A DNA stretch of 64,000 bases from CALECP01 sp964389925 (GTDB lineage Bacteria; Chloroflexota; Anaerolineae; Promineifilales; Promineifilaceae), in assembly GCA_964389925.1 (NCBI GenBank), contig CAYMGE010000013.1, forward strand, positions 26,790-90,789, in the 5' to 3' direction. This document shows, one piece after another, positions 1 through 9,356 of the stretch. The notes beneath the pieces were generated by a model. It was not told the DNA's origin. It ran no database searches and worked only from the letters and a program-made list of their open reading frames with translations. Within the stretch, counting starts at the first letter, position 1, and the number at the start of each line of letters is the position of its first letter. Position numbers and translations under genes: made by a program.

Positions 1-1
1 C

Positions 2-3000
2 GAAGCCCTCTATTGTGGCAACGACCTGCCCACGATTCCGCTCTCGTTTGTCGATTACGTGCGCTGGGAAACCGATCAACTGGCGGAATATGGCACGGCT
101 CAGCTTGCATTCTGGCGCGACCAGTTGCGCGACGCACCCGCCTTGCTCGAACTGCCGACCGACCGACCGCGCCCACCAATGCAGACGTTCGAGGGCGCAA
201 CCCACACTTTCACCCTCAGTCAGACGTTGACCGATCAGCTCAAGCAGACGGCGCGGCAGTCGGGCGTGACCCCTTACGTGTTGCTGTTGACCGCATTTCA
301 AACGCTGTTGCATCGCTATGCGGGTGCGGAAGAAGTGGTCATCGGGTCGCCGATGGAGAGCCGCGAACTGGACGGGACGGGCAACACCGTTGGATACTTC
401 GCCAATCCCGTCGTCTTGCGTGCCAACTTTGCCGACGACCCCACGTTTGCTGAGTTGCTCGCACGCAATCGCCAAACTGTCCTCGACGCGCTCAAGAATC
501 GCACCTATCCGTTTGCCGAACTGGTCAAACAGCTTCGACCCCAGCGCGACCCCAGCTACTCGCCCATCTTTCAGGCGATGTTCCTCTGGGATCAGACGCG
601 AGGTGAAAAGGGAACGAGTGCGCTCTATGCCGAATCGCTTGAGGCGGGGCAACGGGGCGCAGATTTTGACCTCAATTTGACGATTGTGGATGAGGGAGAG
701 GCGTTGCAGGGGTTGTTGCAGTACAACACGGCGTTGTTTGACGGGGCGACGGCCGAACGGATGGCAACCCATTTGCAAACGCTGTTGAGCGAGATTGTGA
801 ACGATGCGGGGCGCAGTGTGGCGCAATTGCCGCTGTTGGATTCGGCCGAAACCGCCCAACTCCTCACCACATGGAACGACACCGCCACCGACTACCCGCT
901 CGACATCCCATTTGTGCAACTTTTCGCCACGCAAGCGGAGCGCACACCTATCAAAACCGCCGCCGTGTGTGGCGACGAGACAGTGAGTTATGACCAACTC
1001 AACCGCCGCGCCAATCAACTCGCCCACTGGTTGATTGGACAGGGTGTTGCGGCCGAAACGCTCGTCGGCGTACAGCTACACCGCTCACTCGACATGCTCA
1101 TCGCACTAATCGCAATCGGCAAGGCGGGTGGGGCGTATGTGCCGCTCGATCCGTCGTTCCCCGCCGACCGCTTGGCGTTCATGCGCGACGATGCGGGACT
1201 CCTGCTGACGTTGACTGACGACAATTGGCCTGATGTCGCCTCATGTAGTGATGAGAACCCGAACGTGTCGCTTGCGGCCGACAATTTAGCCTATGTGATT
1301 TACACGTCGGGTTCGACGGGTCGGCCGAAAGGCGTACAGCTTGAACAGCGCAACTTGACCAACTTTTTGTTGGCGATGCGTGACGGGGTGGGGATTTCAA
1401 CGGACGACACCCTTCTCGCCGTTACCACCATCTCCTTCGACATTGCGGGATTGGAACTTTACCTGCCGCTGCTCGTTGGTGGCACGGTCGTCATTGCCGA
1501 CAAGACGCAGAGTGGCGACGGCGCATGGCTGGCGCAACGCCTCGACACAGGCGACATCACCGCCATGCAAGCGACCCCCGCGACGTGGCGCATGTTGCTG
1601 GCGGCGGGGTGGGGCGGCAATTCGTCGCTCAAAGCCCTCTGCGGCGGTGAGGCACTGCCCAGCGATTTGGCGCAAGCGTTGTTGCCGCGCTGTGGCGAAC
1701 TGTGGAACGTCTACGGCCCGACAGAGACCACCATTTGGTCAACCGCCGTGCGCGTCACCCCCCAACTCGCCGAGCGCAACATCGTCACCATCGGCCGACC
1801 CATCGCCAACACCCAACTCTACATCCTCGACCCCCACCACCAGCCCGTCCCCGTCGGCATCGCTGGCGAACTGTACATCGGCGGCGCAGGAGTCGCACGC
1901 GGCTATCTCAATCGCCCTGAACTAACCGCCGAACGCTTTGTAAGCAAGGATGAATTAGGAAGGATGAAGGATGAAGAAGACAGGTCTTTCATCCTTCATC
2001 CTTCATCCTTCATCCTTGACAACATCCTTTACAAAACTGGCGATTTGTGCCGCTATCTCCCCAACGGCAACATCGAATTTTTCGGCCGAACCGACCACCA
2101 AGTCAAGCTACGCGGCTTCCGCATCGAGCTAGGCGAAATCGAAGCCGTCCTCACCCAACACGAAGCCATTCAACACGCCGCCGTCATCCTTCGCAACGAC
2201 CGCCTCATCGCCTACGTCATCGCTGAAAACGTGACCGATAGTGAGTTACGAGCGTATCTAGCGGCACAATTACCCGACTACATGCTCCCGTCCGCGTATG
2301 TGCGGCTGGACGCGCTGCCACTCACGCCGAATGGCAAGGTCAACCGCCGTGCGCTGCCAGAGCCGTCATTTGTGCTGGCTTCGGCCGATTATGTCGCGCC
2401 GCGCACGCCGCTGGAGTCACGGCTGGCGGCCATTTGGCAGACGGTTTTGGACGCGGAGCGCATCGGCATTCACGACGACTTCTTTGCGCTCGGCGGTCAT
2501 TCACTGCTGGCGACCCAGCTTGTGGCAACGCTCAGTGAGCGACTGCAATTTGATTTGCGTCTGCGCGACTTGCTTGCCAACCCGACGGTGGCGCAGTTGG
2601 CGGGCTGGCTCGATGCGGCCGAACGCCCCGCCAAAACCGCACTCCCGCCCATCGTCAACGAACCTGACCGACGTTTTGAACCGTTCCCGCTGACCGAAAT
2701 CCAGCAAGCCTACTGGATTGGGCGCGGCGACGGCGTGGCGTTTGGTCAAGTTGGTTCACACGGCTATCTCGAAATGATTTGTCGCGGTCGGGACGCAACG
2801 CGCTTTGAGGCGGCGTGGAACAAGATGATCACCCGCCATGAGATGCTGAGAGCGATTGTGCAGTCTGACGGCAATCAGGTGATTCTCGAATCAGTGCCGC
2901 CGTTCCGCTTTAAGTCAGTTGATGTGATGGGGGAATCGGCCGAATCTGCCCAAGCGACCCTGCAAACGATCCGCGACGAAATGTCCCATCAGGTGCTAGC

Positions 3001-6000
3001 CGCCGACCGCTGGCCGCTCTACGACATTCGCGTGACCCATCTTGCCCCCGACTGCTTCCATCTGCACCTCAGCTTTGATCTGCTGATTATGGACTTTGGC
3101 AGCATCTTGATTTTGACCCGCGAGTGGCTGGCGGTGTACGACGACCTCGACTACGAACTGCCACCGCTGGCTGTCTCATTCCGCGACTATGTGCAGACGC
3201 TGCAACAGATCGCGCAGAGCGACATCTATCTCGAAGCCGCCCGCTACTGGCAAGCCCGTGAACTGCCACCCGCCCCCGATTTGCCAACGATTCCGACCAA
3301 TCGCACCGCCGCCTCGACGTTTAAGCGGCGTGAGGCGCGGCTTGCGCCCCAGCGGTGGACGGCGTTGCAGATGCGGGCGCGTCGGGCGGGGCTAACCCCG
3401 TCCGCTCTGCTGATGACCGCCTATGCCGACATTCTCGGCGCGTGGAGCAAGAGCAACCACTTCACGATTGACCTGACGCTGTTCAACCGCTTGCCCGTAC
3501 ACGCACAGGTCAACGACATCGTTGGCGATTTTACGTCGGTCGTCCTGCTTGAGGTGGACAATCGCCCTGCCGATAGCTTTGTTGAACGCGCCAAACGGCT
3601 ACAGGCACAGCTTTGGCGCGATTTGGAACACCGTCACTACAGCGGTGTTAGCGTCATGCGCGACATGGCGCAACGGGCGGGGCGCATTCAGTTGATGCCC
3701 GTTGTCTTTACGAGCGGCTTGGGGATGGGCGACGCGACGTTTATCAATCGCTTTGGCGAGTTGGTGGACGGCGTGAGCCAAACGCCGCAGGTGTGGCTCG
3801 ATCATCAGGTGTTGGAGTTGGATGGAGAGCTGTTGTTTAATTGGGATTCGGCCGAATCGATCTTCCCCGCTGGCCTGCTCGACGATATGTTCGCCGCCTA
3901 CTGCGAACTGCTCGGACGACTCGCCACCAGCGACGACGCATGGCAAACGACGCGCCGCGACCTGCTACCCACCCGCCAGCGCGTCCAGCGTGCCGCCGTC
4001 AACGACACGTCCGTTCCCGTCTCTGACCAGTTGATGCACACGCTCTTCACCGACAATCTCGAAAAATATGCCGACAACATCGCCGTCATCGGCGGTGACT
4101 GTACGCTGACCTACCGCGACCTCTACTTACGCGCCAATCACATCGCCCACCAACTGCGCCAGATGGGAGCCAAACCCAACCAGATGGTCGCCGTCGTGAT
4201 GGAGAAGGGATGGGAGCAGGTCGTGGCGACGATGGGTATTCTCATGTCAGGCGCGGCGTATTTGCCGATTGACCCCCAACTGCCCGACGAACGCCGCCAA
4301 TATCTGATGGAGCAGGGGGGAACGACTATCGGGCTAACCCAATCGTGGCTGGACGAGTCGCTGACGTGGCCGCGAGAGATGCGCCGCTTGACCATCGACA
4401 CGCAAGCCGTCATCGAAACGCCGCCGCTCGACGTGGTGCAGACGGTTGATGACATCGCCTACATCATCTACACATCGGGTTCGACGGGGTTGCCAAAAGG
4501 GGTTGTGATCGACCATCGCGGCGCGGTCAACACGATTTTGGACATCAATCGCCGCTTTGACGTGACGGACAAAGACAGTGTACTGGCACTCTCTGCGCTC
4601 AACTTCGATTTGTCGGTGTGGGACATTTTTGGACTGCTGGCGGTGGGCGGCACAATCGTCATGCCTGATCCAGCGGGACGGCGCGACCCCGCCCACTGGA
4701 TCAGCTTAATGGAACAGTACGGCGTGACGCTCTGGAACACCGTTCCCGCGCTGATGCAGATGTTGGTCGAGTATTTGTCCGTTCGGCCGAATCTCACCCC
4801 GCCAACCCTGCGCCTCGTCATGATGAGCGGCGACTGGATTCCCGTCGATCTGCCCGACCGCATCAAGCAGATGTGGCACGGCATCGACGTGTTCAGTCTG
4901 GGCGGCGCGACAGAGGCTTCCATCTGGTCAATTTACTATCCGATTGAGGACGTTGACCCAGAGTGGAGCAGTATTCCGTATGGTCGGCCGATGGACAACC
5001 AAACTTTCCACGTTTTGAACGACCAGATGGAACCATGCCCGACGTGGGTTCCCGGCCAACTCTACATCGGCGGCATCGGCGTTGCGCTCGAATATTGGCG
5101 CAATCCAGAGAAAACCGCGTCGAGCTTCATCATCCATCCGCACACGGGCGACCGCCTCTACCGCACGGGCGACTTAGGCCGCTATCTGCCCGATGGCAAC
5201 ATCGAATTTTTGGGGCGCGAAGATTTTCAGGTCAAGGTGCGCGGACACCGTATTGAGCTAGGCGAAATTGAAGCGAACCTGTTGCAACATGAGGCGGTGC
5301 GTGAGGTGGTCGTCACGGCGCACGGCGAGCGATCACAAAAGCAGTTGGTCGCCTATGTGGTGTGTGAGACGGAATCGGCCGAACCCAGCCGCGCCTTGCG
5401 CGACGATGCCGACGTGCGAATTGCGCTCAGTGAGCCAGCCGATCCCGCGACGGGGTTGACTCTCTCACGCACATTTTCGGCCGAACCCCCCACCTTTGAG
5501 CAGATCAGCCTGCTTCTTAGCACACTTCGCCAACCCGCCGCCTACCCATCGCTCGAATCGCGCTACCCCGTACAGGCGTATCTCTATCTGAAACCCGACA
5601 CCATCGCAGGGGTTGAAGGTGGCTTCTACTACTATCATCCCGTCGAACACGAACTGCTCTACGTTGGTGCTGGCAACATGGAGACCCTGCACGACCACAA
5701 GGAGTGGTCGCTGTTGGAGCGCGGCACGTTTGCGCTCTACTTGGTGGGGGCGTTGGATGCGATTCGGCCGAAAGTTGGCAATGCCGCCCGTGATCTCTGT
5801 CTCATCGAAGCGGGTCACATCGGGCAACTCCTGCTGACCGCCGCCCAGACGCAAAACCTCGCCCTCACGCCGCTCCATCTCTTTGACGCAACCCCCCTCA
5901 CCGCCCAAATCGGCTTGAACGGCAGTCACGCCGCCCTCTACAGCTTCATCGGCGGCAGTCAGCCTGACCAGCCGGCCGACAGTTCACTCGAAACGCAGTT

Positions 6001-6433
6001 GCGCCACCACCTCACCAACAAACTGCCCAACTACATGATTCCGAGCGCGTTTGTCCTGCTCGACACCCTGCCGCTGACCGCCAACGGCAAAATCAACCGC
6101 CGCGCCCTGCCCGACCCGACCGCCCTGCTCGAAGGGCGCGAACTTGTGGATGAGGAGCAAAGCGAGCTTGAGGTGCAGATTATCGGCATTTGGCGCGACC
6201 TACTCGGCACCACGGCGAGCGTGCGCGACAACTTCTTTGAACTCGGCGGCGACTCGCTATTGGCAACGCGCTTTGTCTCCCAGCTTCGCACCCTGTTCGG
6301 CCTCGACTACCCGCTCGATCAATTCTTTGAAACGCCCATCGTCCGCACCGTCGCCAGCTATATCGAGACAATTCAGTGGGCAACTGAGGCGGATGATTGG
6401 ATCGATGAGGATGAGGAAGAACTCGTCTTTTAG
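2..6433 (+). CDS. Nonribosomal peptide synthetase, 5'-truncated: (C)-A-T-Cy-A-Ox-T
   Basis: The frame is open from base 2, so the gene starts off the left edge; the GTG at 59 is internal. Order by nucleotide: C-terminal part of a condensation domain (2-860, its HHxxxDG lies outside); adenylation domain 1 (about 900-2350, YTSGSTG near 1300) with pocket residues reading D-I-L-Q-L-G-V-I-W, close to the published glycine code; carrier domain with GGHSLL near 2490; a heterocyclization domain (about 2665-3990) shown by DLLIMDFGS, the Cy-type DxxxxDxxS; adenylation domain 2 (about 4030-6110) reading D-L-W-N-M-S-L-I-W, close to the cysteine code; an FMN oxidase (SagB/nitroreductase-like, about 5390-5960) inserted between core motifs A8 and A10; and a last carrier domain (GGDSLL near 6246). 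This is the classical set for making a thiazole from cysteine. Adenylation domain 1 carries an in-frame heptamer hairpin at 1943-2030. Domain calls are firm; substrates are inferred. Confidence 0.95.
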   Translation, partial: EALYCGNDLPTIPLSFVDYVRWETDQLAEYGTAQLAFWRDQLRDAPALLELPTDRPRPPMQTFEGATHTFTLSQTLTDQLKQTARQSGVTPYVLLLTAFQTLLHRYAGAEEVVIGSPMESRELDGTGNTVGYFANPVVLRANFADDPTFAELLARNRQTVLDALKNRTYPFAELVKQLRPQRDPSYSPIFQAMFLWDQTRGEKGTSALYAESLEAGQRGADFDLNLTIVDEGEALQGLLQYNTALFDGATAERMATHLQTLLSEIVNDAGRSVAQLPLLDSAETAQLLTTWNDTATDYPLDIPFVQLFATQAERTPIKTAAVCGDETVSYDQLNRRANQLAHWLIGQGVAAETLVGVQLHRSLDMLIALIAIGKAGGAYVPLDPSFPADRLAFMRDDAGLLLTLTDDNWPDVASCSDENPNVSLAADNLAYVIYTSGSTGRPKGVQLEQRNLTNFLLAMRDGVGISTDDTLLAVTTISFDIAGLELYLPLLVGGTVVIADKTQSGDGAWLAQRLDTGDITAMQATPATWRMLLAAGWGGNSSLKALCGGEALPSDLAQALLPRCGELWNVYGPTETTIWSTAVRVTPQLAERNIVTIGRPIANTQLYILDPHHQPVPVGIAGELYIGGAGVARGYLNRPELTAERFVSKDELGRMKDEEDRSFILHPSSFILDNILYKTGDLCRYLPNGNIEFFGRTDHQVKLRGFRIELGEIEAVLTQHEAIQHAAVILRNDRLIAYVIAENVTDSELRAYLAAQLPDYMLPSAYVRLDALPLTPNGKVNRRALPEPSFVLASADYVAPRTPLESRLAAIWQTVLDAERIGIHDDFFALGGHSLLATQLVATLSERLQFDLRLRDLLANPTVAQLAGWLDAAERPAKTALPPIVNEPDRRFEPFPLTEIQQAYWIGRGDGVAFGQVGSHGYLEMICRGRDATRFEAAWNKMITRHEMLRAIVQSDGNQVILESVPPFRFKSVDVMGESAESAQATLQTIRDEMSHQVLAADRWPLYDIRVTHLAPDCFHLHLSFDLLIMDFGSILILTREWLAVYDDLDYELPPLAVSFRDYVQTLQQIAQSDIYLEAARYWQARELPPAPDLPTIPTNRTAASTFKRREARLAPQRWTALQMRARRAGLTPSALLMTAYADILGAWSKSNHFTIDLTLFNRLPVHAQVNDIVGDFTSVVLLEVDNRPADSFVERAKRLQAQLWRDLEHRHYSGVSVMRDMAQRAGRIQLMPVVFTSGLGMGDATFINRFGELVDGVSQTPQVWLDHQVLELDGELLFNWDSAESIFPAGLLDDMFAAYCELLGRLATSDDAWQTTRRDLLPTRQRVQRAAVNDTSVPVSDQLMHTLFTDNLEKYADNIAVIGGDCTLTYRDLYLRANHIAHQLRQMGAKPNQMVAVVMEKGWEQVVATMGILMSGAAYLPIDPQLPDERRQYLMEQGGTTIGLTQSWLDESLTWPREMRRLTIDTQAVIETPPLDVVQTVDDIAYIIYTSGSTGLPKGVVIDHRGAVNTILDINRRFDVTDKDSVLALSALNFDLSVWDIFGLLAVGGTIVMPDPAGRRDPAHWISLMEQYGVTLWNTVPALMQMLVEYLSVRPNLTPPTLRLVMMSGDWIPVDLPDRIKQMWHGIDVFSLGGATEASIWSIYYPIEDVDPEWSSIPYGRPMDNQTFHVLNDQMEPCPTWVPGQLYIGGIGVALEYWRNPEKTASSFIIHPHTGDRLYRTGDLGRYLPDGNIEFLGREDFQVKVRGHRIELGEIEANLLQHEAVREVVVTAHGERSQKQLVAYVVCETESAEPSRALRDDADVRIALSEPADPATGLTLSRTFSAEPPTFEQISLLLSTLRQPAAYPSLESRYPVQAYLYLKPDTIAGVEGGFYYYHPVEHELLYVGAGNMETLHDHKEWSLLERGTFALYLVGALDAIRPKVGNAARDLCLIEAGHIGQLLLTAAQTQNLALTPLHLFDATPLTAQIGLNGSHAALYSFIGGSQPDQPADSSLETQLRHHLTNKLPNYMIPSAFVLLDTLPLTANGKINRRALPDPTALLEGRELVDEEQSELEVQIIGIWRDLLGTTASVRDNFFELGGDSLLATRFVSQLRTLFGLDYPLDQFFETPIVRTVASYIETIQWATEADDWIDEDEEELVF
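1960..2015. repeat. In-frame heptamer hairpin in adenylation domain 1
   Basis: Tandem AAGGATG units (arm 1960-1975) face tandem CATCCTT units (arm 1988-2003 and on to about 2017), giving 16 perfect base pairs with a 12-base loop. It is translated as a KDELGRMKDEE...FILHPSSFIL stretch between motifs A6 and A7, where other adenylation domains have a short loop. Confidence 0.9.
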
Positions 6434-6439
6434 GCGGGT

Positions 6440-6526
6440 AGTTGCTGGTTGCTGGTTGCTAGTGGCTAGTAAGAAAGGCTTTCCCTTCGAGAAATGCTCT
6501 TACTAGCCACTAGCCACTAGCCACTT
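6440..6526. repeat. Intergenic heptamer repeat hairpin
   Basis: GTTGCTG units lead into a 13-bp inverted repeat (arms 6461-6473 and 6499-6511, CTTACTAGCCACT type) with further CCACTAG units after it. It fills the only gap between the thiazole NRPS and the first P450. There is no T-run directly after the stem, so it is not a typical terminator. Confidence 0.85.
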
Positions 6527-6531
6527 AAACC

Positions 6532-7929
6532 ATGACACCTTCACTAAACCACCCCCCAACCGTTCGCTCCAAAAAGTTTGGCGGGCTGTCGGCAATGATG
6601 CGGGATGATTTGATCGGCACGCTCGACAAAATTTGGCGCAAGCATGGCGACATCGTGCGCTTGCGCTACAGCCCCACATTTCACAGCTATCTGATCGTCC
6701 ACCCCGACCACATGCGCCATGTGATGCAGACGAACAGCTATAACTACACGCGGATGCCGACCCCGATGGGACACGTCATGCGTCTGCTCGTTGGCAATGG
6801 ACTGCTGATGAGCGACGGGGCGTTTTGGCTGCGGCAACGACGCTTGGCACAGCCCGCTTTTCATCGCAAGCGGATCGCGGAATTCGGCCGAATTATGACC
6901 ACCGCCACCGTCAACATGCTCGATGGCTGGCATGAAGGCATGTCCATCGACATGGAAGCCGAAATGAAGCGGCTCACGCTTGAAATCGTCGGCAAGGCGT
7001 TACTCAGCATCGATCTCGGCGAACGCTCCCAACAGGTCGATCATGCCCTGCGCTATTTTGGGCGCGACATCGTGGACGTTGCCCTCTCGCCAGCGGGCTA
7101 TCACGCCATCAACGACCCCGATCTGCCCGCAACGCGCCGCATCAACGGTCTCGTCGCCGAACTCGATGAGATCGTCGAATACGTGATTGCCGAACGGCGC
7201 AAAGACCCCGACACCGATCACGGTGATTTGCTGTCGATGTTTATGCAAGCGGTCGATGAGGAGAGCGGCGCGAGTATGGACGACCAGCAGTTGCGTGATG
7301 AGCTGATGTCCACTATCGTCGCGGGGCATGAAACGTCGGCAACGGCGTTGACGTGGATTTTCTACCAGTTGACCCAATATCCCGAAGTCTATTTGAAGCT
7401 CAAGAACGAGATCGACACGGTGTTGGACGGGCGCGTGCCGACGATGGCCGACTATCGCAACCTGCAATACACGCAGTGCGTCATCAACGAGACGATGCGG
7501 CTCTTTCCACCCGCCTACTCTGTTTCGCGCTATGTGCAGGAAGCGGACAAAATCGGCGGCTACGACATCGAGGCGGGAACGACGCTGACGCTCGGCTTCT
7601 ACTTCCTGCACCGTCACCCCGACTTTTGGGAGAACCCCGAACGGTACGACCCTGACCGCTTTTCGGCCGAACGCAGCAAAAACCGCCACCGTCACGCCTT
7701 TTTACCGTTCGGCACGGGGCCGCGCCAATGTATCGGCAACACCTTCTCGATGACAGAGTTAACGCTCGTCGTGGCGACGATGATACAGCGGTTTCGCTAT
7801 GAACTCGCGGCTGGCTACGTCGCCACCAAAGACCCCCACATCGCCTTGGGCATTGCCAACGGCTTGCCCATGCAAATTGCGCCGCTGACCGAAGATGTCA
7901 ACAGCGACTACGCCACCTTCTTAATCTGA
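6532..7929 (+). CDS. Cytochrome P450 (first of a tandem pair)
   Basis: This 465-residue soluble haem monooxygenase shows the I-helix AGHETSAT oxygen-activation motif, the ExxR pair (ETMR), and the haem loop FGTGPRQCIGN with Cys400 as thiolate ligand. It likely hydroxylates or otherwise oxidises the peptide-polyketide on or off the assembly line. It starts 98 bases after the NRPS stop, behind the heptamer hairpin, and its TGA overlaps the ATG of the next P450 (TGATG), so the two are translationally coupled. Long identical blocks are shared with the second P450, for example the stretch around LLVGNGLL and FHRKRIAEFGRIMTTATV. The substrate cannot be told from sequence, and no dedicated ferredoxin is visible nearby. 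Confidence 0.95.
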   Translation: MTPSLNHPPTVRSKKFGGLSAMMRDDLIGTLDKIWRKHGDIVRLRYSPTFHSYLIVHPDHMRHVMQTNSYNYTRMPTPMGHVMRLLVGNGLLMSDGAFWLRQRRLAQPAFHRKRIAEFGRIMTTATVNMLDGWHEGMSIDMEAEMKRLTLEIVGKALLSIDLGERSQQVDHALRYFGRDIVDVALSPAGYHAINDPDLPATRRINGLVAELDEIVEYVIAERRKDPDTDHGDLLSMFMQAVDEESGASMDDQQLRDELMSTIVAGHETSATALTWIFYQLTQYPEVYLKLKNEIDTVLDGRVPTMADYRNLQYTQCVINETMRLFPPAYSVSRYVQEADKIGGYDIEAGTTLTLGFYFLHRHPDFWENPERYDPDRFSAERSKNRHRHAFLPFGTGPRQCIGNTFSMTELTLVVATMIQRFRYELAAGYVATKDPHIALGIANGLPMQIAPLTEDVNSDYATFLI

Positions 7930-9356
7930 TGATTGCAACCTTACCTGAAGAAAAAACTGAGCTAGAAGAAACAACTGAATTGAACCTGCCGCCGACGGCT
8001 GGCTCTGAAAAGATGGGCGGCCTCTCCGCGATGATGCGCGAAGATTTGTTGGGGACGCTCAAGACACTCTGGCACGAACACGGCGACATCGTGCGCTTGC
8101 GCTACAGCGACACGTTTTACGGCTGTATGGTCGTGCATCCCGACCACTTTCGCCACATCATGCAGCTCAACAACCGCAACTATGACAAAATGCCCACGCC
8201 GATGAACATCGTCATTCGGCTGTTGGTTGGCAACGGATTGTTGACGAGCGATGGGGATTTCTGGTTGCGCCAACGACGCTTGGCACAGCCCGCTTTTCAT
8301 CGGAAGCGGATTGCGGAATTCGGCCGAATCATGACCACCGCCACCGTGAAAATGCTCGAAACGTGGGAAGTTAGTCAAAAGCGCGACCTGCAAGCCGAAA
8401 TGAAGCGACTCACGCTCGAAATCGTCGGCAAAACGCTGTTGAGCATGGATTTGACGCATGAATCCTATCGAATTGACGAGGCAGTGAAGGGGGTCGGCCG
8501 CGACCTGATCGACATCGCCCTCTCCCCCGCTGGCATCCACACCGTCACCGACCCCGATCTGCCATCAATGCGCCGCATCAACAACCTCGTCTCGCAACTC
8601 GATGAAATCATCGAATTTGTCGTCTCAGAACGGCGCAAGGCGGAAGATGTCGATCACGGCGATCTGCTCTCGATGCTGATGATGGCGGTCGATGAAGAGA
8701 CGGGCGCACGCATGGACGACCAGCAGTTGCGCGACGAACTGATGACGATGATCGTGGCGGGGCATGAAACATCGGCGCAAACGCTGACGTGGATGTTCTA
8801 CTGTCTGCACAACAACCCCGATGTCTACCAGCGACTGATCGCTGAACTGGACGACGTGCTGGGCGGACGCGCCGCGACGATGGACGACTACCGCAACCTG
8901 ATCTACACGCAAAACGTCGTGCAGGAGACCCTGCGCTTCTATCCGCCGGGCTACTCCTTCACGCGCTACTGCAAAGATTGGGACGAGATCGACGGCTACG
9001 ACATCGAACCCGGCACGGCGATGACGCTCGCTTCCTACTATCTACATCGCCATCCCGACTTCTGGGAAGAACCAGAGCGTTTTGACCCCGACCGCTTTTT
9101 GCCCGACCGTGCCAAAAAGCGCAATCGCTACGCCTACCTGCCGTTTGGCACGGGGCCGCGTCAATGTATCGGCAACATCTTTTCGATGGCGGAGATGGTG
9201 CTGATTACGGCGACGATGCTGCAACGCTTCCGCTATGAGGTAGAGTCGGGCTACATCGCCGTTGAGGAGCCGCACGTTGTATTGGCGATTCGGGACGGCC
9301 TGCCCGTGACGCTCAAATCGCTAGAAGCGGACGACGAGACTTCCCTATTTATCTAA
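7929..9356 (+). CDS. Cytochrome P450 (second of a tandem pair)
   Basis: This 475-residue paralogue of the preceding gene has the same marks: AGHETSAQ in the I helix, ETLR as ExxR, and FGTGPRQCIGN with Cys413. The first 40 residues differ most from the sister gene (an acidic Glu/Thr-rich leader before GGLSAMMREDLLGTL). Its ATG overlaps the upstream TGA, and its TAA overlaps the ATG of the following NRPS, so it is embedded in one operon. The pair looks like a local duplication kept for two different oxidations, or two positions, of one product; that role is inferred. Confidence 0.95.
   Translation: MIATLPEEKTELEETTELNLPPTAGSEKMGGLSAMMREDLLGTLKTLWHEHGDIVRLRYSDTFYGCMVVHPDHFRHIMQLNNRNYDKMPTPMNIVIRLLVGNGLLTSDGDFWLRQRRLAQPAFHRKRIAEFGRIMTTATVKMLETWEVSQKRDLQAEMKRLTLEIVGKTLLSMDLTHESYRIDEAVKGVGRDLIDIALSPAGIHTVTDPDLPSMRRINNLVSQLDEIIEFVVSERRKAEDVDHGDLLSMLMMAVDEETGARMDDQQLRDELMTMIVAGHETSAQTLTWMFYCLHNNPDVYQRLIAELDDVLGGRAATMDDYRNLIYTQNVVQETLRFYPPGYSFTRYCKDWDEIDGYDIEPGTAMTLASYYLHRHPDFWEEPERFDPDRFLPDRAKKRNRYAYLPFGTGPRQCIGNIFSMAEMVLITATMLQRFRYEVESGYIAVEEPHVVLAIRDGLPVTLKSLEADDETSLFI

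Noticed and set aside
59..61. GTG as start of the first NRPS
   Set aside because: The same frame is open to base 2 and encodes condensation-domain sequence, so the gene is truncated by the window, not started here.
1943..2030. Heptamer blocks as a CRISPR-like array
   Set aside because: Repeat units are 7 bases with no spacers and no Cas genes are present; they are tandem repeats and hairpins.
7000..7695. 231-codon open frame opposite the first P450
   Set aside because: It is an antisense shadow of a well-supported P450 gene, with no start signal or recognisable motif. Other long antisense frames in the window were dropped for the same reason.
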